Source: JAZKDW01 sp040387375
GTDB lineage: Bacteria > Pseudomonadota > Gammaproteobacteria > Burkholderiales > Burkholderiaceae_D
Assembly: GCA_040387375.1 (NCBI GenBank)
Contig: JAZKDW010000025.1
Span: 1-59,823 of the forward strand
DNA length: 59,823 nucleotides
Direction: 5' to 3'
The position numbers and the translations under genes were made by a program. This document shows positions 16,198 to 24,850 of this stretch, piece after piece. The first letter of the stretch is position 1, and every line of letters begins with the position of its first letter. The notes beneath the pieces were generated by a model, which did not search any database, was not told where the DNA came from, and saw nothing but the letters and a program-made list of their open reading frames with translations.

Positions 16198-17871
16198 ATG
16201 GCATACAATCGCCGCTCGAAAAATATCACGCAGGGCGTATCACGCAGCCCGAACCGCTCAATGTATTACGCATTGGGTTATAAAGAGGCCGATTTCGACA
16301 ATCCGATGATCGGTATCGCCAATGGCCACTCGACCATCACGCCGTGCAATTCGGGCTTGCAGAAGCTGGCCGACGTCGCGATCACGGCAATCAAGGAAGC
16401 CGGCGCCAATCCCCAGGTATTCGGGACGCCGACGATTTCCGATGGCATGTCGATGGGCACCGAAGGCATGAAATATTCGCTGATCTCGCGCGAAGTGATT
16501 GCCGATTGCATCGAAACCGCCGTCAACGGCCAATGGATGGACGGTTGTGTTGTCATCGGCGGCTGCGACAAGAATATGCCGGGCGGCATGATCGGACTGG
16601 CGCGCACCAATGTGCCGGGGATCTATGTATATGGCGGCACCATCAAGCCGGGCAAATGGAAAGGCAAGGACCTGACGATCGTGTCCTCGTTTGAAGCGGT
16701 CGGCGAATACACCGCGAACCGCATGTCGAAAGAGGACTTCGAAGGCATCGAAAAAAATGCCTGTCCCTCGTCCGGTTCCTGCGGCGGCATGTACACCGCC
16801 AACACGATGTCATCGTCCTTCGAAGCGCTGGGCATGTCGCTGATGTTTTCGTCGACCATGGCCAACCCCGATGACGAGAAAGTCGGCTCCGCCGCCGAAT
16901 CGGCGCGGGTGCTGGTGGAAGCGGTCAAGCGCGACCTGAAGCCGCGCGACATCATCACGCGCAAGTCGATCGAGAATGCGGTGGCGCTGATCATGGCGAC
17001 CGGCGGCTCGACCAATGCGGTCCTGCATTATCTTGCGATTGCCCACGCCGCCGAGGTGGAATGGACAATTGACGATTTTGAAGCGGTGCGCCAGAAAGTG
17101 CCGGTCATTTGCAACCTGAAACCATCCGGCCAATATGTCGCGACCGACCTGCATGCGGCGGGCGGCATTCCGCAGGTGATGAAGCTGTTGCTCAACGCCG
17201 GCCTGATGCATGGCGATTGCATCACGATCACCGGCCGCACACTGGCCGAAGAACTGGCCGGCATCCCCGATGTGCCGCGCGCCGGCCAGGACGTGATCCG
17301 CACCATCGACAAGGCGTTGTACAAACAGGGCCACCTGGCGATCCTGAAAGGCAACCTGTCGCCTGAAGGCTGCGTCGCCAAGATCACCGGACTGAAAAAT
17401 CCGGTCATCACCGGACCGGCGCGCGTTTTCGAAGATGAATACACGGCGATGGATGCGATCCTGGCGGACCAGATCAAGCCGGGCGATGTGCTGGTCATGC
17501 GTTATCTGGGCCCCAAGGGCGCGCCCGGCATGCCGGAAATGCTGGCGCCGACATCGGCGCTGATCGGCAAAGGCCTGGGTGAATCGGTCGGACTGATCAC
17601 CGACGGCCGTTTTTCAGGCGGCACCTGGGGCATGGTGGTCGGCCACGTGTCGCCGGAAGCTTATGCCGGCGGCACGATTGCACTGGTGCAGGAAGGCGAT
17701 TCGATCACGATCGACGCCCATCAGCAACTGCTGCAGTTGAATGTGCCGGATGAAGAAATCGCGCGCCGCCGCGCAAACTGGACGGCGCCGCCGCCGCGTT
17801 ACACCCGTGGTGTGCTGGCGAAGTTCGCGGCACTGACCTCGTCGGCCAGCAAGGGTGCGGTTACCGGCTGA
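16198..17871 (+). CDS. ilvD: Dihydroxy-acid dehydratase
   Basis: A 557-residue Fe-S enzyme of valine, leucine, isoleucine and pantothenate synthesis that dehydrates 2,3-dihydroxy acids to 2-oxo acids. The cluster-binding Cys residues are in GGCDKNMPGG and CPSSGSCGGMYTANTMSS; the signature near the C-terminus is ITDGRFSGGTWGMVVGHVSP. The ATG at 16198 is chosen (GGAG 7 nt upstream, MAYNRRSKNITQG is the usual N-terminus). It is a single gene with a strong terminator, divergent from lysR. Confidence 0.98.
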   Translation: MAYNRRSKNITQGVSRSPNRSMYYALGYKEADFDNPMIGIANGHSTITPCNSGLQKLADVAITAIKEAGANPQVFGTPTISDGMSMGTEGMKYSLISREVIADCIETAVNGQWMDGCVVIGGCDKNMPGGMIGLARTNVPGIYVYGGTIKPGKWKGKDLTIVSSFEAVGEYTANRMSKEDFEGIEKNACPSSGSCGGMYTANTMSSSFEALGMSLMFSSTMANPDDEKVGSAAESARVLVEAVKRDLKPRDIITRKSIENAVALIMATGGSTNAVLHYLAIAHAAEVEWTIDDFEAVRQKVPVICNLKPSGQYVATDLHAAGGIPQVMKLLLNAGLMHGDCITITGRTLAEELAGIPDVPRAGQDVIRTIDKALYKQGHLAILKGNLSPEGCVAKITGLKNPVITGPARVFEDEYTAMDAILADQIKPGDVLVMRYLGPKGAPGMPEMLAPTSALIGKGLGESVGLITDGRFSGGTWGMVVGHVSPEAYAGGTIALVQEGDSITIDAHQQLLQLNVPDEEIARRRANWTAPPPRYTRGVLAKFAALTSSASKGAVTG

Positions 17872-17891
17872 AAATAGCCTGACGCATAACT

Positions 17892-17921
17892 AAAAAAGCC
17901 GGACTTGTTCCGGCTTTTTTT
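17892..17921 (+). terminator. Rho-independent terminator of ilvD
   Basis: AAAAAAGCCGG pairs with CCGGCTTTTTT around a short loop; the T-run serves ilvD and the A-run makes it usable from the other strand for the gene ending at 17951. Confidence 0.9.
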
Positions 17922-17950
17922 ACGACTGCGGATGGTGAGGGCAGGGCCCG

Positions 17951-18166
17951 CTATTTGAAATTCTTCTTCACACGGTCCTTGCGTGCCTTTTCCAGTTCAT
18001 CATGCGCCTTGCGCTTGTCCAGGCCGAGTGCTTTTTCAATGAACTCGAACCAGAGGAAGGCAAATGCCATCACCCCTACGATCCACCACCAGGACATGGT
18101 GGCGAACGGGCCGATTTCAAAATAGCGCAGGATTAATAATAAAATAATAATGAATATGAGCGGCAC
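17951..18166 (-). CDS. Small Trp-rich membrane protein (TIGR04438-type)
   Basis: A 71-residue protein with two N-terminal hydrophobic helices (PLIFIIILLLILRYFEIGPF and MSWWWIVGVMAFAFLWFEFI) and a basic/acidic cytosolic tail (KRKAHDELEKARKDRVKKNF). The WWW motif and layout match the small Trp-rich protein family seen in Burkholderiales. GGAG lies upstream of the ATG. The function of the family is not known. It converges on ilvD across a shared terminator. Confidence 0.88.
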   Translation of the reverse strand: MPLIFIIILLLILRYFEIGPFATMSWWWIVGVMAFAFLWFEFIEKALGLDKRKAHDELEKARKDRVKKNFK

Positions 18167-18334
18167 GGGGACTCCTTTTGTTTCTACAGCATATTGTTAA
18201 AGAGTGTAACGGTCAACAGTGGCTTGGACCAGCCGTGTTAACGTGGTGTTGTGGACAAGAAGGACAACGCGTGTCAGCAGGACAACAGGCGTAAACACGG
18301 TAGAATGCTGCCAATCATCATCATGGAGAATCAA

Positions 18335-18643
18335 ATGAAAGGTCCGTTGCTGTTTTGTATGGCTGTCAGTGTTTTTGCTTCCAATGCTGCATTGGCAAAT
18401 TCGGATCTGGCAAAAGCGAAGAACTGCATCGCTTGCCATGCGGTTGCAAACAAAGTGCTCGGACCCTCGTACAAAGACGTTGCTGCGAAATACGCGGGGC
18501 AAAAAGATGCGGAAGACAAGCTGGTCCAGAAAGTGCTGAAGGGTGGCAGCGGCGTTTGGGGAGCGGTACCAATGCCCGCCAATGCGCAGGTCACGCCAGC
18601 CGAGGCGCGCACCCTGGTGAAGTGGGTTCTGTTACAGAAGTAA
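18335..18643 (+). CDS. Periplasmic class I cytochrome c (c551/c552 type)
   Basis: A 102-residue precursor. A signal peptide (KGPLLFCMAVSVFASNAALA) precedes the mature domain of about 81 residues. One haem c site, CIACH, is present, and the distal Met ligand lies in AVPMPANAQV. Size and motifs match cytochrome c551/c552, small electron carriers between membrane complexes and terminal oxidases or reductases. The start at 18335 is set by GGAG 8 nt upstream; the frame is open further upstream but that part is not signal-like. It is a single gene with no oxidase nearby. Confidence 0.92.
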   Translation: MKGPLLFCMAVSVFASNAALANSDLAKAKNCIACHAVANKVLGPSYKDVAAKYAGQKDAEDKLVQKVLKGGSGVWGAVPMPANAQVTPAEARTLVKWVLLQK

Positions 18644-18723
18644 GCCGGAAAATAAGCATCTTCGAATTCGGATGTAGTCGGGCCTTGGGGGATATTGACG
18701 TCCTTCCCGTGCTAGCGGGTTAT

Positions 18724-18807
18724 GGATTCCCGTTTGCACGGGAATGACGGTAGTGAGAGTGGAGATTGTCTAAATCACTACCGTCATTCCCGCGAAAGCG
18801 GGAATCC
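18724..18807. repeat. Dispersed repeat, copy 3 (dRS3-like double palindrome)
   Basis: Left arm 18724-18756 and right arm 18775-18807 are 33 nt each, inverted, with 30 matches. Each arm itself contains a small palindrome of the ATTCCCG-CGGGAAT type and ends in TGACGGTAGTGA or its inverse. CCAGACTGAGCTTG follows, as in copy 1. It lies between the cytochrome c gene and the 3' end of the MarR gene and could fold into a long hairpin in either transcript. Confidence 0.85.
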
Positions 18808-18916
18808 AGACTGAGCTTGAATGACGATGATTTCATGCCGATTCCCCCTCGATAATAGTATTTACGTCATCGCCGGCAGGTTCCTGAGTTCGGAAGTGAG
18901 CCTGCACTCCCAGGCA

Positions 18917-19378
18917 TCATTTTTCCGCCGCATCATAATAAGAATTCGACACGCCCAGCAATTTGCTCAGCAAGTACAGCAGTTGTCCGCGCTCGTCGGG
19001 CGTCAGTGTTTTCAGCAGGTTCTTCTGCACCTTGGCGACATGCGGAAAGATCAGGTCGTAAAATTCCTGCCCCGCCGCGGTGATGTAAATTTCCCGTCCC
19101 CGCCGTGAGCGCGGACTGCTGCGCCGTTCTATCCAGCCCTGCATTTCCAGCCTGCGCACCATCCCCCCCACCGTCGCTTCGTCCCAGCTGAGCGCGGCTG
19201 CCAGTTCGCGCTGCTGCATTCCCGGCTGCACATGCACCGCCAGAAATGCCGCGACCTGACTTGCGGTAATGCCGAATTTCCCTGTGTCGGCATCGTGAGT
19301 CGATGCTACCAGTTGGCCCGTGCGCCGCAACAAATAGGCTGGCATGTCGTGCATTTTGTCGAATGAGTCGAGTTTCAT
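18917..19378 (-). CDS. MarR family transcriptional regulator
   Basis: A 153-residue dimeric winged-helix repressor. The recognition region is MQQRELAAALSWDEATVGGM and the wing follows (RLEMQGWIERRSSPRSRRGR); flanking helices form the dimer part. The start at 19378 is chosen because MKLDSFDKMHDMPAYLLRR is the usual MarR N-terminus; a much longer open frame upstream is not MarR-like. It is divergent from the flavin monooxygenase operon and so is its probable regulator, responding to the substrate or a product. Confidence 0.92.
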   Translation of the reverse strand: MKLDSFDKMHDMPAYLLRRTGQLVASTHDADTGKFGITASQVAAFLAVHVQPGMQQRELAAALSWDEATVGGMVRRLEMQGWIERRSSPRSRRGREIYITAAGQEFYDLIFPHVAKVQKNLLKTLTPDERGQLLYLLSKLLGVSNSYYDAAEK

Positions 19379-19767
19379 GGCTTCACTTTTCTTTGTCCCG
19401 GCGCGTCGTGCGTCTCCCGCAATTATAAGCTTGGGAACCCCGGTGCCAGTCCCCGTGCCGCGTTGCGGAATTTCAAAAACCTTGCTTGACAAAGCATATT
19501 CGGATCGATTAAATTTGAAACATTGTATGCTTAGTTTGAGTTTGAGCCAAGCATGCGGAAACAAGCAATGTAAAAAATTACAATCAGAACGGAGACCGCA
19601 TTCACCTTTACCGGACTGACCGCCGGTAATCACACTGACGGCGTCATGCTGCCCGGCATAGTCTCGGGGAGGGCGCATGTCGAGCCTGTTTTTGCAGCCG
19701 CGCCGCCGCTCCCTTTGCCCTTGCAAACGGCGCTCTCGGCCTATCGATGAAAAGGATGGAAGAAGAA
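19379..19767. promoter_or_regulatory. Divergent control region of marR and the flavin monooxygenase operon
   Basis: On the plus strand a promoter reads TTGACA (19486-19491), 17 nt, TTAAAT (19509-19514). Inverted repeat AAGCATA (19492-19498) and TATGCTT (19526-19532) brackets the -10 box, so a bound MarR dimer would block polymerase; a third partial copy (AAGCATG) starts at 19549. The leader from about 19521 to 19767 is roughly 250 nt and has no recognised structure or gene. Confidence 0.55.
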
Positions 19768-20379
19768 ATGAAAACTGAAGCGCCATTAATTGTTGGAATC
19801 GGCGGCACCATGCGCGCCGGCTCGACTTCCGAAATGGCTTTGAGCGCCGCTCTGGGCATGGCCAGGAAATTGGGAATGCGTACGCGCATGCTGTCGGGCG
19901 CCGCGCTGGTGATGGATGCCTACGAGCCGGGGACGGGTAGCCGTTCAGCGAATGCGCTGGCGCTGGTAACCGCGCTGCGGGAAGCGGATGGCATCCTGAT
20001 TTCGTCGCCGAGTTACCACGGCTCGATTTCGGGGCTGCTGAAGAATGCGATCGATTACACCGAAGACATGCGCGGTGACGAGCGGCCTTATTTCGATGGC
20101 CGGGCAGTCGGCTGCATCGTGTGCGCCGATGGCGCCCAGGCGATGGGTTCGACCCTGTTCACGATGCGATCCATCGTGCACGCGTTGCGCGGCTGGCCGA
20201 CGCCTTATGCCGCGGCGGTGAACTCAGGGCTGCGGCCATTCGAGGCCAACGGCGACATCAAGGACCTTGAAGTGGCGCGGCAATTGCAAATGGTGGTAAG
20301 CCAGGTAGTCGAATTTTCCCAACGATCACAACTCGCCCTCGCGGTCCAGGCGGGGCAGTCAACACCAGGAGTGCACTGA
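19768..20379 (+). CDS. NADPH-dependent FMN reductase
   Basis: A 203-residue flavodoxin-like reductase. The FMN phosphate loop is GTMRAGSTSEMAL (the family pattern GSLRxGSxN) and the isoalloxazine-facing motif is SPSYHGSISGLLKNAIDYTE. It would supply reduced FMN to the luciferase-like monooxygenase two genes downstream. The start at 19768 is taken for its better-spaced purine-rich site (GGAAGAAG); ATGs at 19747 and 19756 are in frame and cannot be excluded. First gene of an eight-gene operon; the next starts 1 nt after its stop. Confidence 0.9.
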   Translation: MKTEAPLIVGIGGTMRAGSTSEMALSAALGMARKLGMRTRMLSGAALVMDAYEPGTGSRSANALALVTALREADGILISSPSYHGSISGLLKNAIDYTEDMRGDERPYFDGRAVGCIVCADGAQAMGSTLFTMRSIVHALRGWPTPYAAAVNSGLRPFEANGDIKDLEVARQLQMVVSQVVEFSQRSQLALAVQAGQSTPGVH

Positions 20380-20380
20380 C

Positions 20381-21163
20381 ATGGCATTTGAAGAATCTTA
20401 TCTGACCGTGAACGGTACCCGCGTTCGCATGCGGCGCGCGGGCAAGGGCCCGGCCATGCTATATCTGCATGGCGCCAATGGCGCGGCCGCCATCCTGCCG
20501 TTCATGGATCAGCTGGCTGAAAATTTCGACGTGCTGGTTCCGGAACATCCTGGCTTCGGCTTGTCGGATGAGCCGGAATGGCTGGAAAACATACATGATC
20601 TCGCGTATTTTTACCTCGACCTGCTCGACCAGCTTGGCCTGGATTCCGTGCATGTGGTCGGCAGCTCGATAGGCGGCTGGCTGGCGATGGAACTGGCGAT
20701 CCGCGCCCCGGCGCGATTCAAGTCACTGGTGCTGGTCGGCGCCGCCGGCATCCGCATCCCGGAAGCGCAGCCGGGCGACATCTTCCTCTGGAACCCGGAG
20801 GCGATGGTGCGCAATACCTTTCACGATCAGGCCATCGTCGAGAAAATGCTGTCCGCCCCGGCGCCGACGCCGGACGAGCAGGACATCCTGCTGAAAAATC
20901 GCCATACGGTGGCCGCGCTTGCCTGGCAGCCGCGCCTGCATGATCCGTTCCTGCACAAGTGGCTGCACCGGGCAACGATGCCGGTCAAGCTGGTCTGGGG
21001 CGCGGACGACAAGATCATGCCGCTGGCGGTTGGCCAGGCGCTGCAGAAGCTGTTGCCGAATGCGCATCTTGATGTGTTCAACCAATGCGGCCATCTGCCG
21101 CAGATCGAGCGTGCCGCTGAATTCAGCGCATCCGTCAAACAATTTGCCGAAGGGATCAAATAG
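20381..21163 (+). CDS. Alpha/beta hydrolase
   Basis: A 260-residue cytosolic alpha/beta-hydrolase-fold enzyme. The oxyanion region is YLHGANGAAA, the nucleophile elbow VVGSSIGGWLAMEL (Ser), the acid Asp lies in VWGADDKIMP and the His in FNQCGHLPQIE. The triad is complete. Sequence resembles carbon-carbon or ester hydrolases of ring-cleavage pathways. Lying between the FMN reductase and the flavin monooxygenase, it probably cleaves the oxygenated product. The true bond cleaved cannot be read from sequence. Confidence 0.9.
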   Translation: MAFEESYLTVNGTRVRMRRAGKGPAMLYLHGANGAAAILPFMDQLAENFDVLVPEHPGFGLSDEPEWLENIHDLAYFYLDLLDQLGLDSVHVVGSSIGGWLAMELAIRAPARFKSLVLVGAAGIRIPEAQPGDIFLWNPEAMVRNTFHDQAIVEKMLSAPAPTPDEQDILLKNRHTVAALAWQPRLHDPFLHKWLHRATMPVKLVWGADDKIMPLAVGQALQKLLPNAHLDVFNQCGHLPQIERAAEFSASVKQFAEGIK

Positions 21164-21165
21164 TC

Positions 21166-22335
21166 ATGAACGTCATTCTGTTTCACCTCATGGCCTACGC
21201 CGATCTCGACTTTGAAGCCACCAAGGAATACGAGACCACCTGGGTCAACCTGCCGAATAAATTCTACGACCCGGTCAAGGGCCACCATCTTTACAACCGT
21301 TATCTGGATGAGCTGGAATACGGTGAAGTGCTGGGCTTCGACGGTGTTGCCGTCAACGAGCATCATCAGACCGCCTATGGCCTGATGCCGTCGCCGATCG
21401 TGATGGCGTCGGCGCTGGCGCGCCGCACCAAGCGTGTCAAGATCGCGATCCTCGGCAGCGCGCTGCCATTGCGTGAAAATCCGATGACGGTGGCCGAAGA
21501 GCACGCGATGATCGACGTCATTTCGGGCGGCCGCCTGATCAGCGGATTCGTGCGCGGCATCGGCGCCGAGTACCACACCTTCGGCATGAACCCGACCATC
21601 TCGCATGACCGTTTTCATGAAGCGCACGACCTGATCGTCCAGGCGTGGACCCGTCCGGGACCGTTTGCATTCACCGGCCGTCATTACAACCTGGAATACG
21701 TCAATCTGTGGCCGCGTCCGTTCCAGCAGCCGCATCCGCCGATCTGGGTGCCTTCGCAGGGCAGCAAGGAAACCATCGACTGGGCCGCGCATCCGGACCG
21801 CCGCTACACCTATCTGCAGACCTTCAGCCCTGCCAAGACCGTGCAAAAATATCTGCAGTCCTACCGCGACACGGCCGAGCAGTTTGGCTACCAGGCCGAA
21901 GACCGCCAGCTTGGCTGGGCCGTGCCGGTGTATGTCGCCGACACCGACGAGCAGGCTGTGCGCGAAGCGAAAGTGCACTTCGAATTGTTCCGCAATCGCC
22001 TGCTGAAGATGCCGTTTGAAATGCTGCTTCCACCCGGCTATACTTCGCGTTCGTCTCTCAAGAACATGATGGCGGCGAAAGCGTCGCTGACACAGCATCT
22101 GACCATCGAAATGGCAATGGAAATGGGCATGATCGTTTGCGGCAGTCCGGCGACCGTGCGGCAGACGCTGGAGAAGCACTGGCATGACATGAAGTTCGAC
22201 AACCTGCTGACGATGCTGCAGTTCGGCTCGCTGCCGGCGGACCTGACGCGCCGGAACATGGAACTGTTTGCAAAAGACGTATTGCCGGCACTGCAGGCAT
22301 TGACGTCAAAATCAGCACAAAAAGCGCAGGCATAA
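21166..22335 (+). CDS. Luciferase-like (LLM class) flavin-dependent monooxygenase
   Basis: A 389-residue TIM-barrel oxygenase of the bacterial luciferase superfamily, which uses reduced FMN and O2. Visible features are VNEHHQTAYGLMPSPIVMAS (family EHH motif), AEEHAMIDVISGGRLISGF and the FMN-phosphate region around GSPATVRQTL. Members catalyse Baeyer-Villiger oxidation, desulfonation or N- and C-hydroxylation. Two nt follow the hydrolase stop. Its last codons and stop lie in the first of two perfect 17-bp tandem copies (22321-22354). The substrate is unknown. Confidence 0.92.
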   Translation: MNVILFHLMAYADLDFEATKEYETTWVNLPNKFYDPVKGHHLYNRYLDELEYGEVLGFDGVAVNEHHQTAYGLMPSPIVMASALARRTKRVKIAILGSALPLRENPMTVAEEHAMIDVISGGRLISGFVRGIGAEYHTFGMNPTISHDRFHEAHDLIVQAWTRPGPFAFTGRHYNLEYVNLWPRPFQQPHPPIWVPSQGSKETIDWAAHPDRRYTYLQTFSPAKTVQKYLQSYRDTAEQFGYQAEDRQLGWAVPVYVADTDEQAVREAKVHFELFRNRLLKMPFEMLLPPGYTSRSSLKNMMAAKASLTQHLTIEMAMEMGMIVCGSPATVRQTLEKHWHDMKFDNLLTMLQFGSLPADLTRRNMELFAKDVLPALQALTSKSAQKAQA

Positions 22336-22374
22336 GCAAAGCGCAGGCATAAGCGCGATTACAGGAGACAAGGC

Positions 22375-23259
22375 ATGTTGGCAGGCCAGATATTGAATGG
22401 ACTGGTCAGTGGCGCGATGTATGCGCTGGTGGCGATCGGCTTTACGCTGGTGGTAGGCGTACTGGACAAGCTGAACTTCACCCACCCGGAGGTGTTCATG
22501 CTGGGCGGCTTCATCGGCCTGATCTCGCTGACTTACCTGCCGCTGGAATGGGCATTCCTGATGGCGCTGGTGGTCGGCGGGCTGCTTGGCCTGCTGACCG
22601 AGTTTGTCGCCTTCCGGCGCTTCCAGAGCGCCGACTCCAGGATCACCGCGGCGCTCAGTTCGCTGGCGCTGGGGCTGATACTGACCGACCTGGTGCACAA
22701 GGTCTGGGGCACCGAGCAAGTGCCCCTGCCGCGGCAGGAGGGCTGGCTGACAGGCACCTTCGGCATCGCCGGCGTGCAGTTTCTTAATCTGCAGCTGCTG
22801 GTGCTGGGCGTCACGCTGGCGCTGATGGCTGGCCTGCATTTCATCATCAACAGTACCCGTGCCGGGCGTCAGATCCGCGCGCTGGCGGAGGCGCCGACTT
22901 CGGCCGCGCTGCTGGGCATCAATGTGCTGCGGGTGCGGCAGGCGGTGTTTTTCATTTCTTCCGCGCTGGCGGCGATTGCGGGTCTTTTGCTGGCATTGCG
23001 CAGCGATGGCGCCAATCCCGAAATCGGCCTCACCTTCGGTCTCAAGGCGATGGCGATCATGGCCATCGGCGGCATGGGCGACTTGCGCGGCGCAGTGATC
23101 GCCGGTCTTGGCATCGGCGTCATCGAGGCATTGATGTTCCATGCCGGTCTTGGCCGGCTCGGCGACCTGACGGTGTGGCTGGCGATGATTTTGATATTAT
23201 TGTTGCGCCCGGGCGGACTATTTTCCGGTGGACTGCATTCGAGGGAGCAGCGGGTTTGA
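22375..23259 (+). CDS. livH: Branched-chain amino acid-type ABC permease (LivH)
   Basis: A 294-residue inner-membrane permease with about eight hydrophobic segments. The N-terminus LAGQILNGLVSGAMYALVAI and the GLTFGLKAMAIMAIGGMGDL loop are characteristic of LivH, one half of the HAAT-family transport channel. AGGAGA lies 8 nt before the start. It overlaps livM by 4 nt. Within this operon the importer probably brings in the monooxygenase substrate rather than amino acids; HAAT transporters also carry aromatic acids, urea and amides. Confidence 0.92.
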   Translation: MLAGQILNGLVSGAMYALVAIGFTLVVGVLDKLNFTHPEVFMLGGFIGLISLTYLPLEWAFLMALVVGGLLGLLTEFVAFRRFQSADSRITAALSSLALGLILTDLVHKVWGTEQVPLPRQEGWLTGTFGIAGVQFLNLQLLVLGVTLALMAGLHFIINSTRAGRQIRALAEAPTSAALLGINVLRVRQAVFFISSALAAIAGLLLALRSDGANPEIGLTFGLKAMAIMAIGGMGDLRGAVIAGLGIGVIEALMFHAGLGRLGDLTVWLAMILILLLRPGGLFSGGLHSREQRV

Positions 23260-24098
23260 TCAGCGATCATCTTTTTTTCACCGGCATCAACATCTTGCTG
23301 GCGTGGAGTGTCTACATCGTCCTGCTGACCGGCAGCCTGTCCTTTGCCCAAGGGGCGTTCATGGCGATCGGCTGTTACGCAGCCGGTTACCTGACCACCA
23401 AGATGGGCGTGCCGCTATTGCCGGCGTCGCTGATTGCCGCTGTCTTTGCCGCCGCGATGGCTGCGCTGATCGGTTATCCGGCACTGCGCCTGCGCGGCAT
23501 CTATCTGATCCTGGCGACGCTGGGCATCACCTTCTGCGTGCGGGTATTGCTGGAAAACCTGTCCTTCCTCGGCGGTGTCGGCGGCTTCGGCGGCATGAAG
23601 GGGTCGGACCTGACCGCCGTCATCATCGCGGTGGTGTGCGTCGGCATCCTGCTGGCGCTGGTGTCGATCAGTCCGTTGCAACGATTGTTTGACGCCGTGC
23701 GCGAAGACGATCGGGTAGCGGCCGCGCTTGGCATCAACGTGACGGCGATCCGCCTGATCGGTTTTGCCGGTGGGGCGGCGATCGCGGCGATTGCCGGTTC
23801 CCTGTATGGGCATTACATGAATTTCGTGCGGCCGGAAAGTTTCGACGTGATGCTGTCGATCTACGTCGTGCTGTACGTCGTGCTGGGCGGCGTCAACAAC
23901 ATGTGGGGCCCGGTGCTGGGGGCGGCCGTGATGACGCTGCTGCCGGAATACTTCCGGGTGCTGGCCGAGTGGCGGCCGACGGTATTCGGACTCGCGGTGC
24001 TGATCCTGCTGCTGTTCCGCCCGGACGGACTGCTGTCGTTCCGCACCCTGACCGCGCGCCTGCGCACCGATAAACCCGCTTCAGGACCGGCAGCATGA
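23256..24098 (+). CDS. livM: Branched-chain amino acid-type ABC permease (LivM)
   Basis: A 280-residue inner-membrane permease pairing with LivH. Motifs are TGSLSFAQGAFMAIGCYAAG, the family LRLRGIYLILATLGITF and VREDDRVAAALGINV for contact with the ATPases. The start is taken as TTG at 23256, which overlaps the livH stop (TTGA) and has GGAG about 9 nt upstream; an ATG at 23175 would need an 84-nt overlap. It overlaps livG by 4 nt. Confidence 0.9.
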   Translation: MISDHLFFTGINILLAWSVYIVLLTGSLSFAQGAFMAIGCYAAGYLTTKMGVPLLPASLIAAVFAAAMAALIGYPALRLRGIYLILATLGITFCVRVLLENLSFLGGVGGFGGMKGSDLTAVIIAVVCVGILLALVSISPLQRLFDAVREDDRVAAALGINVTAIRLIGFAGGAAIAAIAGSLYGHYMNFVRPESFDVMLSIYVVLYVVLGGVNNMWGPVLGAAVMTLLPEYFRVLAEWRPTVFGLAVLILLLFRPDGLLSFRTLTARLRTDKPASGPAA

Positions 24099-24850
24099 CG
24101 CAAAAACCGGTACTGGAAATCAGAGGTCTGCACAAGAATTTTGGCGGCATCCATGCGCTGGACGGCATCGACCTCGACATCAATGAAGGTGAAATCGTCG
24201 GACTGATCGGACCCAACGGCGCCGGCAAGACGGCGCTGTTGAACACCATCACCGGCTTCTACCGCGCTACCAGCGGCAGCATCCGCTTCCTCGGGCACAC
24301 AATCGAGAACATGCCCTTGCACCACATCGGACGGCTGGGCATCGGACGCACGTTCCAGAACATCCGTCTGTTCAAACGCATGACGGTTCTGGAAAACGTG
24401 ATGGTGGCGAACAAGGCGCATGCCTGCCATCCGCTGCGCGCGTTCCTCGATTTCAGCAAGCGCGCCGCGGCGGTGAAGGAAGCGATGGCACTGCTGCGGC
24501 TGTTGCAGCTGGAAGGCATGGCAAACCAGCTGGCATCGTCATTGTCCTATGGCGATGCGCGGCGGCTAGAAATCGCGCGCGCGCTTGCCGGCCGGCCGGC
24601 GCTGCTGCTGCTGGATGAACCGGCCGCGGGCATGAACGAAGCCGAAACCGAGCAACTGGTGCAGGACATCCAGACGGTCCGCTCCAGCGTCAAGGCGATC
24701 CTGCTGATCGAGCATGACATGGGCCTGATCCGCAATCTGTCGGATCGGATAGTGGCAATGGATTACGGCAAGAAAATCGCAGAGGGCGGGGCGGAACATG
24801 TGCTGTCGCATCCCGAAGTCAGGAAAGCCTATCTGGGGGATGAGGAATGA
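24095..24850 (+). CDS. livG: ABC transporter ATP-binding protein (LivG)
   Basis: A 251-residue ATPase of the HAAT importer. Walker A is GPNGAGKTAL and Walker B ALLLLDEPAAGMNEAE. The signature region is SSLSYGDARRLEIARAL, close to the usual LivG SYGQQRRLEIARAL and unlike canonical LSGGQ; this variation is normal for LivG. It overlaps livM and livF by 4 nt at each end, so the importer subunits are translationally coupled. Confidence 0.94.
   Translation: MTQKPVLEIRGLHKNFGGIHALDGIDLDINEGEIVGLIGPNGAGKTALLNTITGFYRATSGSIRFLGHTIENMPLHHIGRLGIGRTFQNIRLFKRMTVLENVMVANKAHACHPLRAFLDFSKRAAAVKEAMALLRLLQLEGMANQLASSLSYGDARRLEIARALAGRPALLLLDEPAAGMNEAETEQLVQDIQTVRSSVKAILLIEHDMGLIRNLSDRIVAMDYGKKIAEGGAEHVLSHPEVRKAYLGDEE

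Noticed and set aside
20827..22185. 452-codon minus-strand frame over the hydrolase and LLM genes
   Set aside because: His/Arg/Gln-rich antisense shadow of two well-supported enzymes.
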